64,000 nt of DNA, from the NCBI GenBank assembly GCA_002840835.1, contig PHCQ01000025.1, positions 1 to 64,000 of the forward strand. The letters are read 5' to 3'. Below the pieces are notes generated by a model. The model saw only the letters and a program-made list of their open reading frames with translations. It was not told where the DNA came from and did not search any database. This document shows, piece by piece, positions 15,389 through 23,197 of this stretch (within the stretch, counting starts at the first letter, position 1; every line of letters starts with the position of its first letter). The translations under genes were made by a program, and so were the position numbers. The DNA comes from Betaproteobacteria bacterium HGW-Betaproteobacteria-16. Its GTDB lineage: Bacteria; Pseudomonadota; Gammaproteobacteria; Burkholderiales; Burkholderiaceae_C.

Positions 15389-17008
15389 TCAGCCAACGAT
15401 CCTGGTGGCGGTCGCATCCAGCTTGGGAGGCGTCTCGAAGGTGTGGAACGGCGCCGGCGAAGGCACTTCCCACTCCAGCCCTTCGGCTCCTTCCCATGGC
15501 TTTTGCGCAGCCTTGGGTCCCTTGCCGGCCATGGCGGGCAGGATCACGGCAACAAAGAAGTAAACCTGAGCAATGCCGAAGGCAAAGCCCCCGATGGACG
15601 CAATCGCATTGAAGTCGGCGAACTGCATGGGGTAGTCGGCGTAGCGGCGAGGCATGCCAGCCAAGCCCAGGAAGTGCATGGGGAAGAAGGTGATGTTGAA
15701 CGAGATCATCGACCACCAGAAGTGGATCTTGCCGCGCGTTTCGCTGTACATCACGCCGGTCCACTTGGGCAACCAGTAATAGATGCCGGCAAACATCGCA
15801 AACAGCGAACCGGCCACCAACACGTAATGGAAGTGCGCCACCACGTAATAGGTGTCCTGCATCTGGATGTCGATGGGTGCCACCGACAGGATCAACCCGG
15901 TGAAGCCACCGATGGTGAACACGAAGATGAAGCCGACGGCCCACATCATCGGGGTCTCGAAAGTCATCGAACCCTTCCACATGGTCGCGATCCAGTTGAA
16001 GATCTTCACGCCCGTGGGCACGGCGATCAGCATGGTCGAGTACATGAAGAACAGCTGTCCCGTGACCGGCATACCGGTGGTGAACATGTGGTGTGCCCAC
16101 ACGACGAAGGACAGGATGGCAATCGACCCGGTGGCGTACACCATGGATGCGTAGCCGAACAGCTTCTTGCGCGCGAAAGCGGGCACAACCTGGCTCACGA
16201 TGCCGAAGGCCGGCAGGATCATGATGTAGACCTCGGGGTGGCCGAAGAACCAGAAGATGTGCTGGTACATCACCGGATCACCGCCGCCAGCGGGGTTGAA
16301 GAAGCTGGTGCCGAAGTGGCGGTCGGTCAGCGTCATGGTGATGGCGCCGGCCAGCACAGGCATCACGGCGATCAGCAGGTAGGCGGTGATCAGCCAGGTC
16401 CAGCAGAACATCGGCATCTTCATCAGCGTCATGCCGGGGGCGCGCATGTTCAGGATGGTGACGATGATGTTGATCGAACCCATGATGGACGAAGCGCCCA
16501 GGATGTGCATGGCAAAAATGCCGGCGTCCATCGACGGGCCCATCTGCAGCGTCAGTGGTGCGTAGAGCGTCCAGCCGGCGGCGGGGGCGCCACCAGGCAT
16601 GAAGAACGAGGCCACCAGCATGATGGCCGCAGGAATCATCAGCCAGAAGCTGAAGTTGTTCATGCGCGCAAAGGCCATGTCACCGGCACCGATCTGCAGC
16701 GGGATCATCCAGTTCGCGAAGCCCACGAAGGCCGGCATGATGGCGCCGAACACCATGATCAGGCCGTGCATGGTGGTGAGCTGGTTGAACAGGCCGGGGT
16801 TGACCAGTTGCAGGCCGGGCTGGAACAGCTCGGCGCGGATCAGCAGTGCCAGCACCCCCCCCACCATGAGCATGGTGAAGGCGAACAGCAGGTACAGCGT
16901 GCCGATGTCTTTGTGGTTGGTGGCGTAGACCCACCGCCGCCAGCCGGAGGGGGCATGGTGATCGTGGTCGTGATCGTGCGCATCGTGGTGGTCAAGAACT
17001 GCACTCAT
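15389..17008 (-). CDS. coxA: cytochrome c oxidase subunit I (aa3 type)
   Basis: 539 residues with 12 membrane helices, the heme a/heme a3-CuB catalytic subunit that reduces O2 to water and pumps protons. Ligands visible: H81 and H394 for heme a, H392 for heme a3, and H257, H306 and H307 for CuB. Y261 (GHPEVY) is the cross-linked tyrosine, with the A1-type E259 beside it. The N-terminus is strikingly His- and Asp-rich (DHHDAHDHDHDHH, residues 6-18), which might bind metal. It lies 41 bp downstream of coxB. Confidence 0.98.
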   Translation of the reverse strand: MSAVLDHHDAHDHDHDHHAPSGWRRWVYATNHKDIGTLYLLFAFTMLMVGGVLALLIRAELFQPGLQLVNPGLFNQLTTMHGLIMVFGAIMPAFVGFANWMIPLQIGAGDMAFARMNNFSFWLMIPAAIMLVASFFMPGGAPAAGWTLYAPLTLQMGPSMDAGIFAMHILGASSIMGSINIIVTILNMRAPGMTLMKMPMFCWTWLITAYLLIAVMPVLAGAITMTLTDRHFGTSFFNPAGGGDPVMYQHIFWFFGHPEVYIMILPAFGIVSQVVPAFARKKLFGYASMVYATGSIAILSFVVWAHHMFTTGMPVTGQLFFMYSTMLIAVPTGVKIFNWIATMWKGSMTFETPMMWAVGFIFVFTIGGFTGLILSVAPIDIQMQDTYYVVAHFHYVLVAGSLFAMFAGIYYWLPKWTGVMYSETRGKIHFWWSMISFNITFFPMHFLGLAGMPRRYADYPMQFADFNAIASIGGFAFGIAQVYFFVAVILPAMAGKGPKAAQKPWEGAEGLEWEVPSPAPFHTFETPPKLDATATRIVG

Positions 17009-17049
17009 GGTCGATTCCTTTGAGACTCAATGTGTTTGGGGCAACCAGG

Positions 17050-18267
17050 TCACTGGCGGGCAGACTGCACGACAGCAGGCTGCACGATCTGGGCGGTCTG
17101 GTTGGACCAGTTGTTCTTGGCATAGGTGATCACGGCGGCCAGCTCGGTGTCGGAAAGCTGCTTCCACGAAGGCATGGCTCCCCCGGCTGCGCCATTGAGC
17201 ATCACGGTGATCATCTTGTTGTGGTCTGCGTCGGTGACCAGCGCCGAACCGTCCAGCGGCTTGATGGGGCCGGCACCCTTGCCGCTGGCCTGGTGGCAGG
17301 CTACACAGTTGGCGGCATAAACCGATTCACCGCGCTTGACCAGATCGGCCAGTTGCCAGACCTTGCTTGGGTCGTCAGCGGCTGCGGCCATGGCTTTTTG
17401 CTGATCTGCCACCCAGGCCGAGTAGTCCGTTGTCGACAGCACCTTGACGTGGATGGGCATGTAGGCGTGTTCCTTGCCGCAAAGCTCGGCGCACTGGCCG
17501 TAGAAGTCGCCGGTCTGTTCGGCGCGGAACCAGGTGTCGCGCACGAAGCCGGGGATCGCGTCCTGCTTCACCCCGAAGGCGGGCACCATCCAGGCATGGA
17601 TCACATCGTTGGCCGTGGTGATGATGCGGATCTTCTTGCCCACCGGCACCACCAGGGGGTTGTCCACCTTGAGCAGGTAGTCGTCGGTGGCCTCAGGGCT
17701 GCCGCTGTTGGACATCACGCGATGATTGTTGTCGAGCGTGGAGAGGAATCCGATGCCTTCGCCTTCGCCCTTGATGTAGTCGTAGCCCCATTTCCACTGC
17801 ATGCCCGTGGCCTTGATGGTCAGGTCGGCGTTGGTCGTGTCTTTCTGGGCCACCAGCACCTTGGTCGCTGGCAAGGCCATGCCGATCACGATCAGCAGGG
17901 GCACGATGGTCCAGCCCAGCTCCACCCAGATGGGCTCGGCGAGCACCTGCGACTTGTGGCCGACCGACTTGCGGTGCTTGAGGATGGAATAGAACATCAC
18001 CCCGAACACCACGATGAAAATGACGGCACAGATGCCCATCATGAACCAGTGCAGCCAGTGCTGTTCTTCGGCAATGCGGGTGGCAGGCGGGGCAAAGTTG
18101 AGCTGATTGACCGCCGGTCCACCGGGCAGGTCGTTGACGCGCTGGGCCGCAGCGGTCAGCCACACGCCAGCACTCAACGTCAACCCTGTCAACGCGGCTC
18201 TTGCCGCGCCGAGCTTGTGCCGCATGGAAACTTTTGCACCCGGACCCATCGTTTTCGTCTTACTCAC
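17050..18267 (-). CDS. coxB: cytochrome c oxidase subunit II with fused C-terminal cytochrome c domain
   Basis: 405 residues. Two membrane helices (about 72-94 and 115-136) lead to a periplasmic cupredoxin domain with the CuA ligands H224, C259, C263, H267 and M270 (QCAELCGKEHAYM). A fused class I cytochrome c domain follows, with heme motif CVACH (321-325), as in caa3-like oxidases. The start is taken as the GTG at 18267, which has a GAGG/GGCGGA ribosome site; ATG codons at residues 7 and 15 are alternatives. A perfect FNR-type palindrome lies 23-36 nt upstream. Confidence 0.95.
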   Translation of the reverse strand: MSKTKTMGPGAKVSMRHKLGAARAALTGLTLSAGVWLTAAAQRVNDLPGGPAVNQLNFAPPATRIAEEQHWLHWFMMGICAVIFIVVFGVMFYSILKHRKSVGHKSQVLAEPIWVELGWTIVPLLIVIGMALPATKVLVAQKDTTNADLTIKATGMQWKWGYDYIKGEGEGIGFLSTLDNNHRVMSNSGSPEATDDYLLKVDNPLVVPVGKKIRIITTANDVIHAWMVPAFGVKQDAIPGFVRDTWFRAEQTGDFYGQCAELCGKEHAYMPIHVKVLSTTDYSAWVADQQKAMAAAADDPSKVWQLADLVKRGESVYAANCVACHQASGKGAGPIKPLDGSALVTDADHNKMITVMLNGAAGGAMPSWKQLSDTELAAVITYAKNNWSNQTAQIVQPAVVQSARQ

Positions 18268-18289
18268 TTTTCCGCCTCGAATATAAGTA

Positions 18290-18303
18290 TTGATTTATAT
18301 CAA
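18290..18303. promoter_or_regulatory. FNR/Anr-type palindrome upstream of coxB
   Basis: TTGAT-TTAT-ATCAA, a perfect match to the FNR/Anr consensus TTGAT-N4-ATCAA, centred about 30 nt upstream of the coxB start codon. FNR-type regulators commonly repress aa3 oxidase operons when oxygen is low. A site this close to the gene fits repression better than activation. Confidence 0.72.
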
Positions 18304-18365
18304 TGCCGATTAGAACAAACTTTCCAGCCCCGATCCACTCGGGATTCCATCTGCCAGCCCCACGC

Positions 18366-18848
18366 TCAACCTTCGCGAAGGGCCTGACGCAACTCTCTTG
18401 CAAGCACAGGCCGTAGATCGGCGCGAACAAACCGCCCCAACCTGACCGAACGCCCGTCACCCGCTACTTCAACCAAGGCGTGCCCGCTGACAGGCTGCAC
18501 ACGCACCCGGCCAGCAGCAAATTCACTCCTGTGAATCCTCCCTGCGGACTCCACTTCCACCACCAGCCGGCCTTGATGGAGACTGATTCGCTCTCCATCG
18601 GTGGCGTGCCTCGCGGTCGCAAGAAACGCTGCGCCAAGCGCCAGCAGCTCCAATGCAGCAAAAGGCAATACCAGCACAGCGCCCTGAAACCAGAAAAACG
18701 CCGCCACAGCCAAAGACAGTGCGCTCAACCCCGCAAACACCCACGCCAGCTGGGCTGGCGCCACCGAACAGTTGCGGCGCAAGGACCAATGCCATCCGGC
18801 ATCAGACACCGAGGCCAACTGGAACCCATCGCTCACTGGATTCAACAT
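18366..18848 (-). CDS. DUF2244 membrane protein
   Basis: 160 residues starting at the ATG at 18848 (MLNPVSDGFQLASVSD) behind a GAGGTGG ribosome site. Two closely spaced hydrophobic segments lie around residues 34-76, followed by a soluble C-terminal half (GERISLHQGRLVVEVE). This is the DUF2244 pattern, often found directly upstream of coxB, as here (98 bp). Function is unknown; association with the oxidase is inferred from context. Confidence 0.85.
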   Translation of the reverse strand: MLNPVSDGFQLASVSDAGWHWSLRRNCSVAPAQLAWVFAGLSALSLAVAAFFWFQGAVLVLPFAALELLALGAAFLATARHATDGERISLHQGRLVVEVESAGRIHRSEFAAGRVRVQPVSGHALVEVAGDGRSVRLGRFVRADLRPVLARELRQALREG

Positions 18849-18918
18849 CCACCACCTCAAAAAGGCCGCGTCCGACCGAAGCCACGCACGTTGGCGCTGG
18901 GAATATGCCCAGAAGTTT

Positions 18919-18932
18919 TTGACAATCGTCAA
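18919..18932. promoter_or_regulatory. FNR-like perfect palindrome upstream of the DUF2244 gene
   Basis: TTGAC-AATC-GTCAA, perfectly symmetric and matching the Crp/FNR outline TTG-N8-CAA, with C/G instead of T/A at the fifth position. It lies about 77 nt upstream of the DUF2244 start at the head of the oxidase cluster. Confidence 0.45.
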
Positions 18933-19044
18933 TTGTAGCGAGGTCAAACCGGGCTTCTCCTGACGAAACCGCCACATCCCAGTCGGACAAGGTGGTATGG
19001 CAGACCCTCGCTCAGGCAAGTGGCCATGCCAGCGGCGGGCAGCC

Positions 19045-19914
19045 TCAGCGCCGGGCCGATCGCAACATGGCGCGCATTTCGTCGACCGAGACCGTCTGGC
19101 TCGGCTTTGCTGCGGGTTTGGGCAGTGGCTTGAATGCGTGCCCGTAGATGATCTCGAATGTCAGCAGCAGGCGCCCGTCCTGGTCGCGGGGCAAACCGGC
19201 TTCGATCGCCGCTTTCAACTGATCGTGCCAACCACGTCCTCGCAAGCCCCGGAAGCGAGCGCTCTGGAGGTTGCGGCCAAGCCCGCGAAGATCGGCCAGC
19301 AAAGGTGCCGCGCCACTGTACGAGAGGGTGATGCGCTCCATGTCCATGACCGGTTCGGCAAATCCACTGTGCACCAGCATGTCGCCCCAGTCGTGCATGT
19401 CCGTGAACGCGTGGGCCGGGTCCGGCCATCCGGCCTGGTGGTACACCTGCCGCAGCTCGCGCAGGCTGTCCGGGCCGAGGCACGAGAACATCAGGAATCC
19501 GTCTGTGGCGATGTGATCGAACCACCTGCGCAGCAATGTCTGAGGCAGGGGTTCGAAGTGCAGGGCCATGTTGGCCCACAGCATGCCGACGACGGCGTCC
19601 GGGGCTGCAGCAACCACCTGCCGACTGCGTGCCCACTGTGCCGGATTCCAGAATGCTTTTGCCGGATTTCGCGTCGCTTCCAGCGCCTGGGACAAATGTC
19701 GGGCGCTCACATGGCACCGGGCTTGCGGCAGCCATTCCCTCACTTTGCGGTGCCCCTCCAGACCTCCGTTCACCGGCTCCCAATGCAACCAGCTGGCGGG
19801 CTTTTCCCGAAACCAGGGCAGACGCTGCGCCATGCGCGACGCCACTTCCTCATGCAACCAGGGGCTTTCCGTCCGCACGCCTGCCACCCATCGGTGGGCC
19901 GCAACAATGTCCAT
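19045..19914 (-). CDS. BioC-like methyltransferase-fold protein with a degenerate SAM site
   Basis: About 289 residues from an ATG at 19914 (MDIVAAHRWVAGVRT). The frame is open to 19998 and the start is uncertain because no strong ribosome site is seen. The body resembles class I methyltransferases of the BioC group (SPWLHEEVASRMAQRLPWF; later LWANMALHFEPLPQTLLRRWFDHIATDGFLMFSCLGPDSL). The glycine-rich SAM-binding motif that should follow the first strand is replaced by WLHWEPVNGGLEGHRKV, which lacks GxGxG. It may be a divergent malonyl-ACP O-methyltransferase for biotin or a non-catalytic relative. No other bio genes are near. Confidence 0.7.
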   Translation of the reverse strand: MDIVAAHRWVAGVRTESPWLHEEVASRMAQRLPWFREKPASWLHWEPVNGGLEGHRKVREWLPQARCHVSARHLSQALEATRNPAKAFWNPAQWARSRQVVAAAPDAVVGMLWANMALHFEPLPQTLLRRWFDHIATDGFLMFSCLGPDSLRELRQVYHQAGWPDPAHAFTDMHDWGDMLVHSGFAEPVMDMERITLSYSGAAPLLADLRGLGRNLQSARFRGLRGRGWHDQLKAAIEAGLPRDQDGRLLLTFEIIYGHAFKPLPKPAAKPSQTVSVDEMRAMLRSARR

Positions 19915-20079
19915 TCCAGGCACGGCAATTTCGGGGGAGGAGGTGGTGCTCAAAACGGCGCGGCGATGGAGGAATTCGGGTGGGAGCCAACCGGGCAACG
20001 AATGCGGTCAAGCTTTGTGGATGCGCAAACTGACAGGGGCAGAGCCTCGCAGCATGCGGCCCGTCAGTATATTGGCGCG

Positions 20080-20811
20080 ATGCGTTTCCCGCTCTCACTG
20101 CAGGCAGACTGGCTTCCTTCCATTTGTGAGGTGTGCGGAGGCTGGCCGTCGCAACCGATCTGTGTGGCATGCACCCAGCGATTTGCTGCGCCGCGGTTGC
20201 GTTGCGCTTGCTGCGCGGCACCCATGGCCGTGGACACCGGTCGCTGCGGCAGTTGCATCACGCGGATCGAGCCTCCGGCTGTGGGGCAATGTGTGGTCGC
20301 CGTGGACTATGCCTACCCCTGGGACCACATCGTGGCCCAGTTCAAATTCCAGCAGCAACCCGGCTGGGCACAGCCCATGGCGGCCCTGATGTTGCGCACA
20401 CCAAGGGCTCGCCAATTGCTGTCTGACTGCGATGCACTCGTTCCCGTACCACTCACACCGGCACGGCTGGCCATGCGCGGCTACAACCAATCCTGGGAGC
20501 TGGTCAAAGCACTGCGTCAGCAAGCAATGCGCACCCAGGCACAGGTGGCACCCCCGCTCAGGCAGGCCTTGTTGCGCACAGGCGAAACACCAGACCAGCA
20601 CAGCCTGTCGCGCGACGAACGCATGCGCAACCTGCGCGGCGTGTTCCTGGTGAATCCGCCCGAATTGCCGGGATTGGCAGGATCACACGTGCTGCTGGTG
20701 GACGACGTCACCACCACCGGGGCCACGCTTCAGGCGGCAGGGCAAGCCTTGCTGGCAGCGGGCGCCCAACGGGTCAGTGCATTGGTGTTTGCCCGCACGC
20801 CTGCGGCGTAG
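20080..20811 (+). CDS. comF: ComF-family phosphoribosyltransferase-like protein
   Basis: 243 residues starting at the ATG at 20080 (MRFPLSLQADWLPS). An N-terminal double zinc-finger region has CxxC pairs at C16/C19, C28/C31, C42/C45 and C56/C59. It is followed by a phosphoribosyltransferase domain with the PRPP loop VLLVDDVTTTGATL. ComF proteins act in DNA uptake in competent bacteria; GntX in E. coli is a relative. It is divergent from the BioC-like gene, an arrangement I believe is common in this group. Natural competence of the host is not shown by this alone. Confidence 0.9.
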   Translation: MRFPLSLQADWLPSICEVCGGWPSQPICVACTQRFAAPRLRCACCAAPMAVDTGRCGSCITRIEPPAVGQCVVAVDYAYPWDHIVAQFKFQQQPGWAQPMAALMLRTPRARQLLSDCDALVPVPLTPARLAMRGYNQSWELVKALRQQAMRTQAQVAPPLRQALLRTGETPDQHSLSRDERMRNLRGVFLVNPPELPGLAGSHVLLVDDVTTTGATLQAAGQALLAAGAQRVSALVFARTPAA

Positions 20812-20933
20812 GACGGACATCAGCGTGTGGCAGACAAAGGCTCACACGATCGTCCTGAACATCGGGGCATGCAGAGAAGACATGCCAATTCACCTCTCCT
20901 TCCTCACGCCGGGCGTTATCATCCCGCCTCCTG

Positions 20934-20959
20934 CCGGTGGGCATCCATCTGCCCACCGG
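20934..20959. other. perfect 10-bp hairpin in the comF-trmL gap
   Basis: CCGGTGGGCA-TCCATC-TGCCCACCGG, with no T-tract after it. The 190-bp gap holds nothing else that I recognise. It might be a weak terminator for comF or a leader structure for trmL. Confidence 0.4.
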
Positions 20960-21001
20960 GCATCGCCGACGCGGTCCCCGTCCCGCAACTGTTGATCTGA
21001 C

Positions 21002-21475
21002 ATGTTCCACGTGGTTCTGGTTGCACCCGAAATTCCGCCCAACACTGGAAATGTGATCCGGCTTTGTGCCAACACGGGCTGTGTGCTGCATCTGATCGAA
21101 CCGCTGGGGTTCTCCATGGACGACAAGCAGATGCGGCGCGCAGGCCTGGACTACCACGAGTACGCAGAAGTTCGCCGGCACAGCGACTGGGACAGTTTTC
21201 TGCAAAACGAAAGTCCACAACCGCACCGCATGTTTGCACTCACGACGCACGGTCAACACAATGTTTTCGACACCATGTTCCGACCCGGTGACTGGCTGGT
21301 TTTTGGCTCGGAAACCCAGGGGCTCTCTGACGCGGTTCGCAACCAGTTTCCGTTTCCCCAGCGGCTCAGGTTGCCCATGAAGCAGGGGCAGCGGAGCCTG
21401 AACCTGTCCAATGCGGTGGCAGTGGTGGTGTTCGAGGCATGGCGGCAGCAAGACTTTGGAACAACGCCAGCGTGA
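21002..21475 (+). CDS. trmL: tRNA (cytidine(34)-2'-O)-methyltransferase
   Basis: 157 residues, a minimal SPOUT methyltransferase without extra domains, as in TrmL. It uses SAM to methylate the 2'-O of the wobble base in certain tRNA-Leu species. Visible motifs are EIPPNTGNVIRLCANTGC at the start, the SAM-binding knot segment LVFGSETQGLS, and the C-terminal LNLSNAVAVVVFEAWRQ. The start ATG at 21002 begins MFHVVLVAP. Interestingly, tRNA-Leu(CAA), a usual target, lies in the same window at 4376. Confidence 0.93.
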   Translation: MFHVVLVAPEIPPNTGNVIRLCANTGCVLHLIEPLGFSMDDKQMRRAGLDYHEYAEVRRHSDWDSFLQNESPQPHRMFALTTHGQHNVFDTMFRPGDWLVFGSETQGLSDAVRNQFPFPQRLRLPMKQGQRSLNLSNAVAVVVFEAWRQQDFGTTPA

Positions 21476-21620
21476 AAAGCGTCACCTTTTTCATGGGGTG
21501 CCCCCCTCACGCCCGAGGGCCAGGGTGCGGCACAATTGGGGACTGTCTTTTGAGTGGCTCAGGTCAACCCAGGAGCTGCGGCGAGACAAGCGCGATCCAT
21601 CCGATCGCCCGGAGAACCCA

Positions 21621-21944
21621 TTGATCACCACCATTGCCCGAATCATCCGGGTTTCCCTTAAGCCGGGCTTTAGAAAGTCCAGAACAGCTTCGCTGAAAGA
21701 CCTTGCCGCGATCCGCAAGGCGCTCCTGCTCGCATTCGAAGACTGCCTCAACCTGCCGGCGCAACGCCTGCGCCTGAAGATCGAAAACGCCAAGACCCCG
21801 CGCGAGCTCTGGATGCTGCGCAACGACATCTACCAGGTGATTTCCCAGCAGCACGACCAGGGCATTGCGGCAGAGCGCATCAACGGGCTGGTCAGGGTGT
21901 TTGAAGGCTGGCTTGATCCCAAGCAGATCAACCACATCAAGTAG
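21621..21944 (+). CDS. conserved-looking small protein of unknown function (TTG start)
   Basis: About 107 residues. I choose a TTG start at 21621 because a GGAGAA ribosome site lies 5-10 nt upstream and the frame before it has no protein-like character. The product starts LITTIARIIRVSLKPGF and is rich in charged amphipathic helix, with many Arg, Lys, Leu and Glu (QRLRLKIENAKTPRELWMLRNDIYQVIS). It ends VFEGWLDPKQINHIK. There is no signal peptide or membrane segment. I do not recognise the family. It follows trmL on the same strand after 145 bp. The helical C-terminal half could make protein or RNA contacts, but this is speculation. Confidence 0.6.
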   Translation: MITTIARIIRVSLKPGFRKSRTASLKDLAAIRKALLLAFEDCLNLPAQRLRLKIENAKTPRELWMLRNDIYQVISQQHDQGIAAERINGLVRVFEGWLDPKQINHIK

Positions 21945-21977
21945 CTTGCCACCGCGCAGGCGGGAACAGGCCCCGCT

Positions 21978-22433
21978 TTATGGGTAGCGCCGCACCAGCG
22001 ACTCGGCCACACACACGGGCTTTTCAACACCTTCGCGCTCCACGCGCACAGCCCAGGTCATCTGCACACCATCGTTGTCGATCGGCTCACTAGCCAGCAA
22101 GGTCATGCGGGCGCGCAACCGGCTGCCGACCGGCACGGGCGCGGTGAACCGAACCTTGTTCAGGCCGTAATTGACGCCCATGCGCGACTGCGTCACGTTC
22201 ATGGACGACTCGAAGAACACTGGCAACAGCGACAAGGTCAGAAAGCCGTGGGCGATGGGTGCACCGAACGGACCCTGCTTTGCCCGTTCGACATCCACGT
22301 GGATCCATTGCTGATCGCCCGTGGCCTGCGCAAACAGGTTGACCTGTTCCTGGGTGATGGTCACCCAGTCGCTGACGGCCACTTCCTGGCCCACACATGC
22401 GGCCAGATCGGCCAAGGTTTCGAAGGTTTTCAT
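21978..22433 (-). CDS. MaoC-family hydratase (hotdog fold)
   Basis: 151 residues starting at the ATG at 22433 (MKTFETLADLAACVG). The single MaoC/R-hydratase domain shows the catalytic Asp/His region FAQATGDQQWIHVD followed by GPFGAPIAHGFLTLSLLP. Such enzymes hydrate trans-2-enoyl-CoA to (R)-3-hydroxyacyl-CoA, as used in fatty acid breakdown or polyhydroxyalkanoate supply. It lies 88 bp downstream of the ParA-like gene on the same strand. The acyl-CoA substrate is not determined by sequence. Confidence 0.92.
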   Translation of the reverse strand: MKTFETLADLAACVGQEVAVSDWVTITQEQVNLFAQATGDQQWIHVDVERAKQGPFGAPIAHGFLTLSLLPVFFESSMNVTQSRMGVNYGLNKVRFTAPVPVGSRLRARMTLLASEPIDNDGVQMTWAVRVEREGVEKPVCVAESLVRRYP

Positions 22434-22521
22434 GCCGGGCACTCTAACGCCTGGCGGCGACAGCGGCTGTCTGCGTCGGGACAGGCAGGCTCGATGCGCG
22501 CGGCACGGCACCGCGTCGACA

Positions 22522-23139
22522 TCACTTCGCCAGCCACTGGCAGATGCCCTGCCACTGCTGCAGATCCTTTTCCACCCGGCCCGGGGCCACATCAAACAGC
22601 GTGAGTCCACGCGCTGCGAGGTGGATGTAGTTCTGTGTGTCTCGCAGATGCCCCAGAACAGGCAGGCCCAGGCCTCCCACGAACTCCTGCAGCTTGTCGG
22701 CCGCAATGGTGCGCCCATCCACACGCATGCCCACGATGCCGATCTTGAGTTTGTCTGCGTGGCGGAACTCGGCAATCTCGTCGAGGAAGCTGCGCGTGGC
22801 GTAGATGTCGAAGATGCTGGGCTGCAGGGGCACGATCACCTTGTCGGCCATGCGCATCACGTCCTTGAAGCGCCAGCCGTGCAGGCCGGCAGGCGTATCG
22901 AGCACCACATGGGTGACGTCTTTGGGCGGCCGGGCAATCAGGTCTTGCGACACTTCCCAGGTGCGGATCGGGCGGGCTGCCTCCGGGCGAAGCTGCAGCC
23001 ACAGACGCGACGACTGCTGGCGATCGGCATCGCCCAGCATCACCGCATGACCCTGGCTGGCAAAGTAGCCGGCGATGTTGGTGGACAGCGTGGATTTGCC
23101 CACGCCGCCCTTGGGATTGGCAACCACCACGATGGGCAT
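22522..23139 (-). CDS. ParA/MinD-type P-loop ATPase
   Basis: 205 residues with a deviant Walker A motif (KGGVGKST, residues 10-17), the switch region LGDADRQQSS, and THVVLDTPAGL. This is a short, single-domain ParA of the orphan type, without an N-terminal DNA-binding domain. No parB or centromere-like repeats are seen nearby, so it may place a protein cargo in the cell rather than segregate the chromosome. The cargo is unknown. The family assignment is firm. Confidence 0.9.
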   Translation of the reverse strand: MPIVVVANPKGGVGKSTLSTNIAGYFASQGHAVMLGDADRQQSSRLWLQLRPEAARPIRTWEVSQDLIARPPKDVTHVVLDTPAGLHGWRFKDVMRMADKVIVPLQPSIFDIYATRSFLDEIAEFRHADKLKIGIVGMRVDGRTIAADKLQEFVGGLGLPVLGHLRDTQNYIHLAARGLTLFDVAPGRVEKDLQQWQGICQWLAK

Positions 23140-23197
23140 GACGACCTCCTCGGGACAGGGAAATGAACGCTATGTTACTTCCCTGCCAATTGCACGG

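Noticed and set aside
15299-17023. A 574-codon plus-strand frame opposite coxA
   Set aside because: Very rich in His, Gln, Gly and Arg, as expected from antisense of a GC-rich membrane-protein gene. coxA on the other strand is certain.
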